Shown: piece after piece, positions 33,145-41,969 of the stretch
Layout: the number at the start of each line of letters is the position of its first letter
Numbering within the stretch: the stretch's first letter is position 1
Assembly: GCF_900101885.1 (NCBI RefSeq)
Contig: NZ_FNAN01000007.1
Coordinates: forward strand, 186,001-250,000
DNA: 64,000 nt
Direction of reading: 5' to 3'
From: Dyadobacter soli
GTDB lineage: Bacteria > Bacteroidota > Bacteroidia > Cytophagales > Spirosomataceae
Position numbers and translations under genes: made by a program
Notes under the pieces: model-generated
What the model was told of the DNA's origin: nothing
Databases searched by the model: none
The model's input: the letters and a program-made list of their open reading frames with translations, nothing else

Positions 33145-36100
33145 TCAGAATCTCAGGTTCAACCCCACGGAATACACTTTCAGCTGCGGGTATTGGGCGT
33201 GCCATCCGTCGCCCGCACGCTCGGGATCGAGGTCGGGATACTTGGTGAATGTGAGGATGTTATCACCGGTGAGGAATACTTTCAAATGGCTGATACCCAC
33301 TTTTTTCGTAATCGAGGTCGGAATGGTGTAGCCGATCTGCAAGTTTTTCAGGCGCAGGTACGAGGCGTCTTTGAGGAAATAGGTCGAGTTCTGGGCCGTT
33401 CCGCCGGTCATCGGCGCGTATCCCCAGCCGTAAATGGCCGGTACTTCCGAGTCGGGGTTGGTTACGGGGTCGTAGGCGTCGAGGAATTTGGGATGTGGGG
33501 ACGAACCTTGCGAGAATGGGTCTTCGCCGAAGAAATAGGTCCTAACCTTTTGCCCCTGCACACCCTGGAAGAACAGCGCCAGGTCGAAATTATTCCACCT
33601 TACATTACCTCCAAAAGAGTAAATAAAGCCCGGGTAAGCACCTTTCACGCGAATGCGGTCGTCGCCGTCGATCTTGCCGTCGTTGTTCTGATCTTTGAAT
33701 TTAATATCCCCTAATTGCGGGTTACCGGGCGTTACCACGGCTTTCAGCTCTTCCTCGGATTTGAAGAGGCCGGTGTATTCGTACAGATAATAATCGCGGT
33801 AGGGCAATCCTTCCTGGATAATGCGGTCGCTGTAAGCCGGCGCGGGGAACTTCACCACCTTGTTACGGTTGATGGAAAGTTGCCCGTTCAGCCCATATTC
33901 CACGGAACCAAACTTGCCTTTGTGCCCGAGCTCGAATTCGATACCATAATTTCTGAGCGTGCCGTAGTTGATCACCGGGGCGGACATACCCGCGCTGGCC
34001 GGAATAATCGCACCAGCAAGAATACCCGTGGTCAGCTTGTTATACCAGTCGATGGTACCGTAAATGCGGTCACTTTTGAGGTTGAAATCCAGGCCAATGT
34101 CGGCGACGGTAGTCTTTTCCCATCTAAGCCCGCGATTTCGGAACGCCGTTTGCTGCACGCCCTGCATTAGCGCTTCATTGAATGCATAGGTTGTAGAAAC
34201 ATAGGTATCCTGCCAGGGATACTCGCCCAGATTGGTATTCCCGACTTTGTACTCGCTGATATTCGCATTCCCCAGCAACCCGTACGAGGCCCTGATTTTC
34301 AGGTTGTCGATCCAGTTTGCACCGTCGCGGACAAACGCTTCCTCGCTGATCCTCCACGCGGCCGAAGCGGACGGGAAGAAGCCCCAGCGGCTGTCCTTGT
34401 AAATGCGCGAAGTTCCGTCATACCTGAAATTGGCTTCCAGGAGGTATTTCGAGGCTAATGCATAGGTAGCGCGCCCGAAAATCGACTGAAACGCCCATTC
34501 GGTCAACCCGCCGGTGGTAGTCTGGTTCAGCGGCCCCATACCGTCGAGCTCGTACATGTTTTTGACAGGAAACACATTGCGGGTGCCACCGAGCCAGCGG
34601 TATTTCTGCTCTTCCTGGCTGTAACCTACCATGAATGAAATGTCCTGCCGCTCGGGATTCCAGTTCCAGTTCAGCGATGAATAGAAGGTATTCAGCAGTG
34701 TACGGAAATTGCCCTGGTTCACACCCAATGCCTCCGGCCCGAACGGCGTGCCTTTCTGGTACACATTGGCCCCTCCGGCAGTGTATTCGTTTTCGGGAAG
34801 ATAATAGTACGCGTCGGCGCCGTAGTGGTAAATATTGCGGAACTGTTCGGCGAACCGGCTGGCGTATTTGGAACTCCATTTCAACCCCATTTTCTCGGTT
34901 TGGAGGAAATTCACATCGAGCCAGCCTTGTACGTTGGCCTGCCAGTCTTCATAGTCGCGGTAGGTTTCATTGGCGATCCAGAACGGGTTACGGTTGTTCT
35001 GCGTGCCGCCGACGCCGGTCGGAACGGCTTTATCGGTGTAGCGGCCGCTGCCGTCGGGCAGGTAGGGTTTCACCAGGGGCGACTGGGTCATGGTCATGAG
35101 CACGAAATTCTGGTTTTCATAGTAGGGTGAAACCGAATTGCCTTTCATGTAACTCACGTTGGTACCCACTGTAATGTACTTGTTGATGGTCGTGGACAAA
35201 TTGGCCAACCCGTTGAAACGTTTGTACTTATGACCCATCAGCACACCTTTCTGATCGATGATACCGGCGGATATATTGTATTTGAAAGCATCCGAGCCCC
35301 CATTCACGCCCACATTGTGCTCCTGCATCGGCGCCGACTGCCATACGGCATCCGCCCAGTTGTAATCCGGGAACTGGTTCTTGTCGCGGTTCGGATTTTT
35401 GTATTTGTCGATCAGCGCCTGCGGAAAGGGCACCGCGCTTACGGCATTCCGCGCCACGGCCCGGTTGAAAAGCTCCATATACTGTCCCGAATTCCAGATT
35501 TGGTTGGGCACGCCCGTGGGCGACTGCGTGCGAAGCGACATATTGTAGGTCAATGCGGGCTTGCCCTTCTTGCCCTGCTTTGTAGTCACCAATATTACCC
35601 CATTCGCAGCCCTAGCACCATAAATCGATGCGGATGCAGCATCTTTCAGCACCGAAATGCTTTCAATATCCGACATCGGCAATACATCCAGCGATCCTAC
35701 CACGCCGTCTACCAGCACCAGCGGGCTCGTGTTGGTCCCCCACGAACTCGCTCCGCGGAGTTGCAGCGAAACGCTCTCGCGCCCAGGCATACCCGTGCCC
35801 TGGCTGATGCGCAAGCCTGTGACCTGCCCCTGCAATGCGGCGAGGCTGTTGCTCACCTGGCGGCTCTGCATATTGTCTACATTCACCGTCGATACCGAGC
35901 CGGTGAGGTTCACCTTCTTCTGCGTTCCGTAGCCTACGACCACCACTTCTTCGAGCGCTTTCTCGTCCACTTTGAGGGAAACATCCAGCGCGGTACGGTC
36001 CGGCGCGACGACGATTTCCTGCGAAATATAGCCTACCGATGAGAAAACGACCGTTTGGGGACCGTCGGGTACGAGCAGGCTGTAACTGCCGTCGGCATTG

Positions 36101-36624
36101 GTGACGGCGCCGCGCTGGCTGCCTTTGATCACGATATTGACGCCCGGCAGGCCTTCCCCCTTGTCGGAAGATACTTTGCCTACCAGCGACCTGTCTTCCA
36201 CGACCGTCGCGAATTTCTCCGCATTCGGCTCCACGGCAGGCTCTACGGCATTGATCGTTTCCGGCTGGTTCCGGAGCACAATGCGGTTGCTTACCTGTTT
36301 GTAACTGATCTTGTTGGGCAATAAAAGCTTGTCGAGCACGGCGGCAAGCGGTTCGTTCTGGGCATTCACACTCACCGTGAATTTCAACGGCAGCATGCGC
36401 GAGTTGTAAGAGAATTTGATCTCAGCTGTTTTTTCCAGCTGCTGCAAGGCGGTGCCCAGCGAGGTGCGGTTGAGGCTTAGGGTAACTCTTTTGTCCAGCA
36501 GGTTCTGACCGGCCAGCGGTGCGGCCATGGCCAGCTGGGCGGCGACAATCAAAAGGACGATTTGTTGTAACGACTTCATCAAGAGTTGACACAATAAGCG
36601 TTTGGCTGTCAAAGATTTCTTCAT
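33145..36624 (-). CDS. SusC/RagA family TonB-dependent transducer with STN domain
   Basis: 1159 residues. After the signal peptide, an STN (secretin/TonB short N-terminal) domain occupies about residues 45-115 (RVTLSLNRTSLGTALQQLEK, VLDKLLLPNKISYKQVSNRI). It is followed by a CarboxypepD_reg-like domain (LVGKVSSDKGEGLPGVNIVI), LEEVVVVGYGTQKKVNLTGS, a plug with PLVLVDGVVGSLDVLPMSDI and ASASIYGARAANGVILVTTK, and a barrel ending VYSVGLNLRF. The STN domain marks a receptor that signals through FecR and an ECF sigma factor, both encoded directly upstream. It therefore both imports its glycan and induces its own operon. A predicted antisense RNA promoter on the opposite strand touches its start codon (36624). 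Confidence 0.95.
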   Translation of the reverse strand: MKKSLTAKRLLCQLLMKSLQQIVLLIVAAQLAMAAPLAGQNLLDKRVTLSLNRTSLGTALQQLEKTAEIKFSYNSRMLPLKFTVSVNAQNEPLAAVLDKLLLPNKISYKQVSNRIVLRNQPETINAVEPAVEPNAEKFATVVEDRSLVGKVSSDKGEGLPGVNIVIKGSQRGAVTNADGSYSLLVPDGPQTVVFSSVGYISQEIVVAPDRTALDVSLKVDEKALEEVVVVGYGTQKKVNLTGSVSTVNVDNMQSRQVSNSLAALQGQVTGLRISQGTGMPGRESVSLQLRGASSWGTNTSPLVLVDGVVGSLDVLPMSDIESISVLKDAASASIYGARAANGVILVTTKQGKKGKPALTYNMSLRTQSPTGVPNQIWNSGQYMELFNRAVARNAVSAVPFPQALIDKYKNPNRDKNQFPDYNWADAVWQSAPMQEHNVGVNGGSDAFKYNISAGIIDQKGVLMGHKYKRFNGLANLSTTINKYITVGTNVSYMKGNSVSPYYENQNFVLMTMTQSPLVKPYLPDGSGRYTDKAVPTGVGGTQNNRNPFWIANETYRDYEDWQANVQGWLDVNFLQTEKMGLKWSSKYASRFAEQFRNIYHYGADAYYYLPENEYTAGGANVYQKGTPFGPEALGVNQGNFRTLLNTFYSSLNWNWNPERQDISFMVGYSQEEQKYRWLGGTRNVFPVKNMYELDGMGPLNQTTTGGLTEWAFQSIFGRATYALASKYLLEANFRYDGTSRIYKDSRWGFFPSASAAWRISEEAFVRDGANWIDNLKIRASYGLLGNANISEYKVGNTNLGEYPWQDTYVSTTYAFNEALMQGVQQTAFRNRGLRWEKTTVADIGLDFNLKSDRIYGTIDWYNKLTTGILAGAIIPASAGMSAPVINYGTLRNYGIEFELGHKGKFGSVEYGLNGQLSINRNKVVKFPAPAYSDRIIQEGLPYRDYYLYEYTGLFKSEEELKAVVTPGNPQLGDIKFKDQNNDGKIDGDDRIRVKGAYPGFIYSFGGNVRWNNFDLALFFQGVQGQKVRTYFFGEDPFSQGSSPHPKFLDAYDPVTNPDSEVPAIYGWGYAPMTGGTAQNSTYFLKDASYLRLKNLQIGYTIPTSITKKVGISHLKVFLTGDNILTFTKYPDLDPERAGDGWHAQYPQLKVYSVGLNLRF

Positions 36625-36631
36625 AGATTTG
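36601..36631 (+). promoter_or_regulatory. Plus-strand consensus promoter at the SusC start codon
   Basis: TTTG (36601-36604), a 19-base spacer after its TTG, then TAGATTTG (36624-36631) matches the Bacteroidetes consensus TTG-N19-TAnnTTTG exactly. It points away from SusC, on the strand without genes here, and would initiate near 36638, inside the SusC leader. A strong plus-strand terminator lies about 100 bases on. Confidence 0.6.
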
Positions 36632-36637
36632 ACGGTT

Positions 36638-36752
36638 TATTGTTTCGATTCGACAGAAAAATTGGGCAATAACACCCCACTCCCAGGGCGCAATGCAATC
36701 GGAGTTGTGGATTTCGGGAGCCGGCCTGCTGCAACCAGTCCGGCTCTTTTTT
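36638..36752 (+). ncRNA. Predicted cis-antisense RNA to the STN-SusC leader
   Basis: The interval runs from the expected start of the consensus promoter at 36601-36631 to the T-run of an intrinsic terminator (36718-36752), about 115 nt. No open reading frame is present. The RNA would be fully complementary to the untranslated leader of the minus-strand SusC mRNA. Antisense RNAs opposite SusC leaders (DonS-type) are known in Bacteroides as repressors of polysaccharide loci, which this arrangement mirrors. Existence and boundaries are predicted from sequence only. Confidence 0.5.
36718..36752 (+). terminator. Intrinsic terminator on the plus strand
   Basis: GAGCCGG (36718-36724) pairs with CCGGCTC (36740-36746) across a 15-base loop and is followed directly by six Ts (36747-36752). 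This is a canonical rho-independent terminator in plus orientation, although no plus-strand protein gene precedes it. On the minus strand the T-run is absent, so it is not the terminator of fecR. Confidence 0.7.
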
Positions 36753-36780
36753 ATGTACAGGTTAGTTAATGCATAGGCGG

Positions 36781-37881
36781 CTAGTTACATCCGGTTGATT
36801 CTACAATGACATGGTTCCCTTCCATGCGGAACTGCGTACCGGAGCTGATACTTTCGCAGACGATTTTCAGTTTCGACAAAAGCGGTTCATCGGACAGCGA
36901 CGTAGAAAGATAGCAGTCGCGCAGGGCGTCGTGCGGGTATTCGATCGTGACGCCATAGGCATTTTCCAGGGTCGAGAAAATCGTCCCGACCGGTGCATCG
37001 GAGAAGTCAAAATTCAGGTACTCGATCGCCCTTTTAGGAATATCCTTGTTCTCAGGCTTTTCGAAAAGGCTGCGGGATTTTACATAACTGACTGATTGAT
37101 TCGGCAATAACACCACATTCTCGGCTGCATCCTTCGCCTGGATCTGCCGTACATGCACCTCCCCCGTTTTTACAAAAACCTCCACTTCGGGCTGGTCGTC
37201 CGCGGCTTTGATGCGGAAGCTCGTGCCCACCACTTCCGTCACAATGTCGTTGGTGTAGACCAAAAATGGCCGTTTGCGGTTTTTACTTACCTCAAAAAAC
37301 GCCTCTCCGGACAGATGTACCTCCCGCCTTTCCGCTTCAAACTTCACGGGATAGCTCAGCTTGCCGTTGGGTTGGAGGATAATGGTGCTGCCATCTTCGA
37401 GGTTGACCAGCCGGGCCACTTTGGAATCATTGAAAACCTCGATATCGCGGCCCGCAGGCAATGCGGGTTTTTGCATGGCTACTTCTGTTTGCCCGAAATG
37501 CTGGCGTGAAAGGTACCATCCCAGCCCCATCGCAAATACCAGCACCGCCGCGGCCACGCGCCACCAGGTCGTGAGCGATCGGATCGCGGTTGGGCGATCT
37601 CGGTCCGACCGACCGCCGCCCGGCGGAACGCGACGCTCCTGCTCGTGGATGCGCCACCAGGTTTCTTCGAGAGCCTGTTCGGTTTCGCCGGTCGTGGCGC
37701 GGGCCGCATCGTCGCCGATCGCCAGGATCAGGTAACGGGCTTCCTGTACCAGCCGCTGTTTATCGGCATTTGCTTCGAGCCATTGTACCCATTCGGCATT
37801 ATCACGGCCAGTGATAACCCATTCGCGGAACAATGCATCGTCGCAGAATTGCGTGACGGTCGTATAGCTTTCTCGCTGCAT
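36781..37881 (-). CDS. FecR family anti-sigma factor
   Basis: 366 residues. The N-terminal cytoplasmic part (about 1-100) contains a W-rich segment (ALFREWVITGRDNAEWVQWL). One membrane helix follows at about 107-125 (TWWRVAAAVLVFAMGLGWYL). The periplasmic FecR domain has VARLVNLEDGSTIILQPNGK, REVHLSGEAFFEVSKNRKRP and the FLVYTNDIVTEVVGTSFRIK motif, and the C-terminal DUF4974-type region has YLNFDFSDAPVGTIFSTLEN AYGVTIEY. It holds the ECF sigma factor inactive until the STN domain of the downstream SusC signals. It lies between the sigma gene (79-base gap) and SusC (156-base gap). Confidence 0.93.
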   Translation of the reverse strand: MQRESYTTVTQFCDDALFREWVITGRDNAEWVQWLEANADKQRLVQEARYLILAIGDDAARATTGETEQALEETWWRIHEQERRVPPGGGRSDRDRPTAIRSLTTWWRVAAAVLVFAMGLGWYLSRQHFGQTEVAMQKPALPAGRDIEVFNDSKVARLVNLEDGSTIILQPNGKLSYPVKFEAERREVHLSGEAFFEVSKNRKRPFLVYTNDIVTEVVGTSFRIKAADDQPEVEVFVKTGEVHVRQIQAKDAAENVVLLPNQSVSYVKSRSLFEKPENKDIPKRAIEYLNFDFSDAPVGTIFSTLENAYGVTIEYPHDALRDCYLSTSLSDEPLLSKLKIVCESISSGTQFRMEGNHVIVESTGCN

Positions 37882-37960
37882 GAAGTATCGGTTTTTCAGG
37901 CAGGAGAGGACAGTACCGCCGGGCGATACTCACTATTTTGTAATTTTTTTGATAAAATTT

Positions 37961-38554
37961 TTAAAAATACACACAGAGCAGCAACGCAAAGGTGTGCAGC
38001 TCCCCTACCCACACCTCCCGGATGTGCTTGATGCCACGGTGAAGCAGGTTGGAAGCCGATTGCGGGTTGATCTGCATCAGGCGGGCTATCTCTTCGATGT
38101 CGAGCTGCTGATGGTAGCGGTGATACAGCGCCTCGCGCTGGCGGGCTGGGAGCTGGTTGAGGTGGGTATTGAGCTGATGTACCTGCCGGCGCGTCTCCTC
38201 GTCGGAGATCATCGCATCGAGCGGGGTAAACTGGAAGGAAAATTCCCCTTCACCGATGTCCCGTGAATGCCTGAAAATCCGGTCGCGTTCGAGCCGGCGC
38301 GCGATACGCCTCCGTACACCAGCGAGCAGGTACGCCCGCACGGAATCGGGTACGGTGAGGTTTCGGCGATAGAGCCAAATTTCCATAAAGGTTTCCTGCA
38401 CACAATCTCCCGCCAGGCCGTGGTGGTCGGTCAGCGACTTGCCGTAGCCTAGCAGGGCGGGATAATATTTCCGGAAAAGCGCGGTGAAGGCGGCCTGGTC
38501 ATCGTCTTTGATCAAGCACCAAAGTTGTGAATCCGGAAGCGTAGCGTCTGACAT
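37961..38554 (-). CDS. ECF RNA polymerase sigma-70 factor, FecI-like
   Basis: 197 residues. Region 2 (about 20-90) has FTALFRKYYPALLGYGKSLT and AGDCVQETFMEIWLYRRNL; region 4 (about 125-180) has LNQLPARQREALYHRYHQQL followed by DIEEIARLMQINPQSASNLL HRG, the helix-turn-helix. The gene heads a sigma-FecR-SusC-SusD-hydrolase locus, the standard Bacteroidetes trans-envelope signalling arrangement, and should direct transcription of the SusC operon at 36624. A promoter-like TATTTTTG on the minus strand (38620-38627) lies about 65 bases upstream but lacks a well-spaced -33 element. The C-terminal tail (LHTFALLLCVYF) is unusually hydrophobic. Confidence 0.92.
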   Translation of the reverse strand: MSDATLPDSQLWCLIKDDDQAAFTALFRKYYPALLGYGKSLTDHHGLAGDCVQETFMEIWLYRRNLTVPDSVRAYLLAGVRRRIARRLERDRIFRHSRDIGEGEFSFQFTPLDAMISDEETRRQVHQLNTHLNQLPARQREALYHRYHQQLDIEEIARLMQINPQSASNLLHRGIKHIREVWVGELHTFALLLCVYF

Positions 38555-38715
38555 TTACCTGGCCGTGGGTTTGGACAATAAGAGAATATTTGTGCATTTT
38601 ACTCATTTTGCGAGGAATTCAAAAATAGCTTCCAATTTTCTTGCGTGGAGCAATTTTGCTATTTTCATATAACTTTCGGGCACAAATATCCTTCCCTTGT
38701 CCGATAACCCTCCGC

Positions 38716-39051
38716 TCAGTTTTCGCTGGCGCGCCGGTGCAGATCTGCAACGAGTTTCGACGATCGGTAACCAAAATCAGCCCCGAAGCTGTTGATAACC
38801 AGGCCTTGCAAATCGTGCTGCGACGATGAGATTGCGAACACAATGCTTTCGTCGGCCGGGTCGGTCATCCCTTCGAACCGGTGTATTTCGTCGATCACAA
38901 ATTCCTCCGGCGACAGTTCCAGCGAACGCTGCTTGCAGTAGAGGCATTCCTTTTCGTCTTCAATCAGGAAATCGTGGGTATATCCTCTTTTTTGCAGATC
39001 ATTTACAGCTTCACTCAGTGTATCGTAACGGTATTCTTCCGGGTTTTCCAT
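38716..39051 (-). CDS. Small conserved Bacteroidetes protein of unknown function
   Basis: 111 acidic residues without signal or membrane segments: MENPEEYRYDTLSEAVNDLQ, then KRGYTHDFLIEDEKECLYCK and LSPEEFVIDEIHRFEGMTDP ADESIVFAISS. I recognise the pattern as a widespread Bacteroidetes family, sometimes labelled 'phosphoribosylpyrophosphate synthetase' in databases. That label cannot be right, because no PRPP-binding or catalytic motif is present and the protein is a third of the required length. A CLYC motif (about residues 36-39) is the only cysteine pair. It stands alone between the sigma factor and the quinoprotein cluster, with 59 bases to the latter. Function unknown. Confidence 0.7.
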   Translation of the reverse strand: MENPEEYRYDTLSEAVNDLQKRGYTHDFLIEDEKECLYCKQRSLELSPEEFVIDEIHRFEGMTDPADESIVFAISSSQHDLQGLVINSFGADFGYRSSKLVADLHRRASEN

Positions 39052-39110
39052 TGGATTTAAAAGATTAGGGCTTGATAAAATTGCAGTCCAAATTCACTTG
39101 ATCGTTCAAG

Positions 39111-40592
39111 TTACTGCACGATTTCCGCACCCCATAGAAATCCGAGCACTTTTTTGACATCCGCAAGCGGGAGTTGCCGGCACCAGGTTTCAATGGCGGT
39201 ACCGTAGGTTGCCTCTTCGCCCAATGCATTCAGGAGCGGCGGGATTTCGATATGATTGATATAAACCATAGGCCGCGACAGGTTCGGGTGTACCAGCGCA
39301 CGCCGGATTTCGACGCGGTCGCCCGTGACGGCAAACTCGGAACTGAATGCCAGCTCGGCCGACAAGCGGACGGGTTTGTCCCAGAGGAACCGGATGAGCG
39401 GATCGATGGGAATGGCGGCGGGTTCCTTTGCCTGGTGGGTTGGGGATTCGCGGGTTAGCCGTTGTTTAATTTGTTCAGTGAATGCATTGATAACCGGTAA
39501 TGCATCTGCGTGGAAGCTTCTTCGTTTTTCCCAAAAAGGGAAATTCGCACTAGCCTTCCCCGACTGCGCGTAATATTCAGAAGTCCAGCGTTGGTGGCTG
39601 GTTACCGCTTCGGCCAGTTTGTTTTCGTAGAATGCCTTTGCCACGGCCTCGTCGCCGTCGATCAGCATGGTATGCACGGCAATGGCCGTTTGCAGCGAAA
39701 ACCGCATGGCCACTTCCACGCCGGTGGAGGATAATGGATCGAGCGTAAATGCCGCTTCGCCGATTTTGATGAAGTACTGCTCCCACGGCTGCGTATGCAC
39801 GTAGGCGTTCACGAGGCAGGTTTGTATTTCAAAATGCAAACTATCCATAGCTGCGAAGTGGAATAGCCTGGATTTGGAAACCATTTGCTGCATTACCTGC
39901 GCCGGGCTTTGTCCTTTGAGCGATTCCGGATCGGTGAAAGCCATGATCCGGTATTCGTTACCGGGCACCGGTGCGCCCCATATCCAGCCTTCGTCCACTG
40001 TTTCGATACGGGCGGCATCCGGTCGGAACGTCCGTGGCGTCGCATTCGCGGGAACATGCGTCCACAACGCGACGGACGCGGGCGCGAGCTGCATGCACCC
40101 GCGGGTGTGTGCGCCCTTACGCCCACGGGCGTCCAGCACAATGCGGCTGGTAATGTGAAAATCACCAGCCGCCGATTGTATTTTCAATTCACACTGGTCA
40201 TTTTGAAAGGAAGTTGCAACCATTTTAGCCGGCTGGAATACATGCAGCCCCTTACTGACAGCGAATGCCAGCATTTGCGCATCCAGGTGTGCCCTGTCGA
40301 CCATCAAGCCCGCGCCCCGTTGCCCGGCTTCGAGCAAGGTAGGTTCTCCCCCGTCCCAGGCAATGGCGGCAGGCAGGTTGTGGAGATACCCGGGATCGTC
40401 CAGCAGGTAACCCGCACCGATATACGCGAAAATCGGCCGCACGCCCGGCGAAAGCGATTCACCGATCTGCGGGCGGGGAAATGCCTCCTGCTCGATCAGC
40501 GCCACCGAATGCCCCATTTCCAGCAAACGGATAGCAGCCGTGAGCCCCGCCGGTCCGGCACCGATGATTACAATTTCAAAATACTGAACCAT
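39111..40592 (-). CDS. FAD-dependent oxidoreductase, LodB/QhpG-like quinone-cofactor maturase
   Basis: 493 residues of the tryptophan-halogenase/geranylgeranyl-reductase-like flavoprotein group. The FAD-binding motif is IIGAGPAGLTAAIRLLEMGH (GxGxxG at 11-16), followed by FPRPQIGESLSPGV (about 38-51) and the second FAD segment FIKIGEAAFTLDPLSSTGVE (about 276-295). The halogenase KWxxxP lysine signature is not evident. LodB and QhpG are flavin monooxygenases that hydroxylate the tryptophan destined to become CTQ in LodA-type oxidases and quinohemoprotein amine dehydrogenases. This gene lies six bases after the radical SAM gene and two genes after a LodA-like protein, which supports that role. 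A free-standing halogenase-like enzyme is the alternative. Confidence 0.75.
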   Translation of the reverse strand: MVQYFEIVIIGAGPAGLTAAIRLLEMGHSVALIEQEAFPRPQIGESLSPGVRPIFAYIGAGYLLDDPGYLHNLPAAIAWDGGEPTLLEAGQRGAGLMVDRAHLDAQMLAFAVSKGLHVFQPAKMVATSFQNDQCELKIQSAAGDFHITSRIVLDARGRKGAHTRGCMQLAPASVALWTHVPANATPRTFRPDAARIETVDEGWIWGAPVPGNEYRIMAFTDPESLKGQSPAQVMQQMVSKSRLFHFAAMDSLHFEIQTCLVNAYVHTQPWEQYFIKIGEAAFTLDPLSSTGVEVAMRFSLQTAIAVHTMLIDGDEAVAKAFYENKLAEAVTSHQRWTSEYYAQSGKASANFPFWEKRRSFHADALPVINAFTEQIKQRLTRESPTHQAKEPAAIPIDPLIRFLWDKPVRLSAELAFSSEFAVTGDRVEIRRALVHPNLSRPMVYINHIEIPPLLNALGEEATYGTAIETWCRQLPLADVKKVLGFLWGAEIVQ

Positions 40593-40598
40593 AGGCTA

Positions 40599-41969
40599 TT
40601 ACATATTCCATCCGGGTTTGAGGCGGGAAAGCCTTTCGTGCGCCTGTATCGTATAATGCAGCCACGAACGGATGTAATCGCAGGCTGTGCGGCCCTTGGC
40701 AATTACCTCGTGGTGGCAGCCGCCTCCGCAGAGGTACCGCGCCCAGCATTGCGTGCACGGGCTTTGGCTGCTCACATGACGCGAGGATAGCCAGCCATTT
40801 TGCAACGCGGGGTCGATACCGGTAGTCAGGTTGCCCATTTTACCTTCCTCCTCATTCACGAACCGGTGACAGGCAAAGAGCTCCTCGTCCGCCGAAACGC
40901 CCATGTAGCCTGCTCCCGCACCGCAGGGATACGGGCGGTGCGTGCCTTTCGAAATTTCTTTCAATGCATTCACCATATTCAAAAACGGGTAACGTCTGCC
41001 TGCCAGGACATTTTTTTCGAAGTTCAGCCCGCAGGCGATCATGTTTTCGAGCAGTACGGCGAGTTCCTCCTGCCCCATTTCATCCCGGCCGTTCATCGAC
41101 CGCAGCAACGGCGAAAAACCGACGCTGTGGAAGCCCATCCGGATGAATTCATCGAGCATTACAGGTAAATCAAGGTTACGCGGCGTGACGGTAACACGGG
41201 CGGAAACCTGCATTTTACCCTGCATGGTCAGCAGCGGGCCGAGGTTTTTCAGGATCAGATCAAAACTTCCTTTGCCGCCTTTCATAGGCCTAAGCGCGTC
41301 GTGGCTTTGGCCGAGGCCGTCTAAGCTCACGGTTACTGCAAAGCCGTATTCCTCAAAAAACCGGGCATCGGCTTCGGTAACCATCGTGCCGTTGGTGGTG
41401 ATCGAAAAGCCGACGCTAATGTTCTTTTCCTTCGCTTTGGCGACGGCATACGCGGTGGCTTCGGTCAAAGCTTTCCGGTTTGCGAGCGGCTCCCCGCCCA
41501 GGAATGTGAGCTGCACTTTTTCGCCTTCCGGGCATTGTTCCATCAGCATATCAATGGCGCGAAGGGCCGTGTCGAGCGACATGCTCTTCGCCTTCCCGCC
41601 AAAACTGCCCTGATCGGCATAACAATACGTGCAGCCCATGTTGCATTTCTGGGCAATGGCCAGCGAAAGTGCGTACAGCCGGGGGCTTTCCAGCGGCGTG
41701 TTATCGACATATTCGGGCGCGGAAAGGCCACATCTGACCAATAGATCCTGTAATTCCGCTTCATCGCCCGCGTCCAGTGCGCGCGCGATCCTTTGCTCTA
41801 CGTCACCTGCCACGGCGTACAGCCTGCTGCCGTTCGGGATGAAAAGCTGCGTTTGCCTGCCGCCTTTGATCAGGTGTGCCAATGGCGATCTTGGCCGGGA
41901 CTGTGTGGCAATCGTCCCGGCCAGTCTTGAAACCGCCACAGCCGGTTCCATGTCAGCTGTTAAGTGCAT
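40599..41969 (-). CDS. Radical SAM/SPASM maturase, QhpD-like
   Basis: 456 residues. An N-terminal small domain (about 30-105, HLIKGGRQTQLFIPNGSRLY) resembles the peptide-recognition or winged region of SPASM maturases. The radical SAM cluster motif is Cys109-x3-Cys113-x2-Cys116 (CNMGCTYCYAD), followed by LTFLGGEPLANRKAL, ITTNGTM and VSLDGLGQSHDALRP. The C-terminal SPASM domain contains PYPCGAGAGYMGVSADEELF followed by ACHRF, then SPCTQCWARYLCGGGCHHEV, the cysteine pattern of QhpD-type thioether-forming enzymes. QhpD crosslinks Cys to Asp/Glu in the quinohemoprotein amine dehydrogenase small subunit. The gene overlaps the LodA-like gene by 17 bases (an alternative ATG at 41951 would leave a one-base gap). 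No small target peptide is encoded nearby, so the LodA-like protein is the obvious candidate substrate. Confidence 0.85.
   Translation of the reverse strand: MHLTADMEPAVAVSRLAGTIATQSRPRSPLAHLIKGGRQTQLFIPNGSRLYAVAGDVEQRIARALDAGDEAELQDLLVRCGLSAPEYVDNTPLESPRLYALSLAIAQKCNMGCTYCYADQGSFGGKAKSMSLDTALRAIDMLMEQCPEGEKVQLTFLGGEPLANRKALTEATAYAVAKAKEKNISVGFSITTNGTMVTEADARFFEEYGFAVTVSLDGLGQSHDALRPMKGGKGSFDLILKNLGPLLTMQGKMQVSARVTVTPRNLDLPVMLDEFIRMGFHSVGFSPLLRSMNGRDEMGQEELAVLLENMIACGLNFEKNVLAGRRYPFLNMVNALKEISKGTHRPYPCGAGAGYMGVSADEELFACHRFVNEEEGKMGNLTTGIDPALQNGWLSSRHVSSQSPCTQCWARYLCGGGCHHEVIAKGRTACDYIRSWLHYTIQAHERLSRLKPGWNM

Noticed and set aside
38620..38653. TATTTTTG plus TTG as the promoter of the ECF sigma gene
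   Set aside because: The spacer is 23 bases instead of about 19, so the match is weak; mentioned only in the gene entry.
38716..39051. Label 'phosphoribosylpyrophosphate synthetase' for the 111-residue protein
   Set aside because: The protein is far too short and has no PRPP-binding loop; the label looks like propagated misannotation, so it was described as unknown.
39111..40592. Tryptophan halogenase as the call for the flavoprotein
   Set aside because: The FAD motifs fit, but the halogenase lysine signature is not evident and the LodA-like and QhpD-like neighbours favour a LodB/QhpG role.
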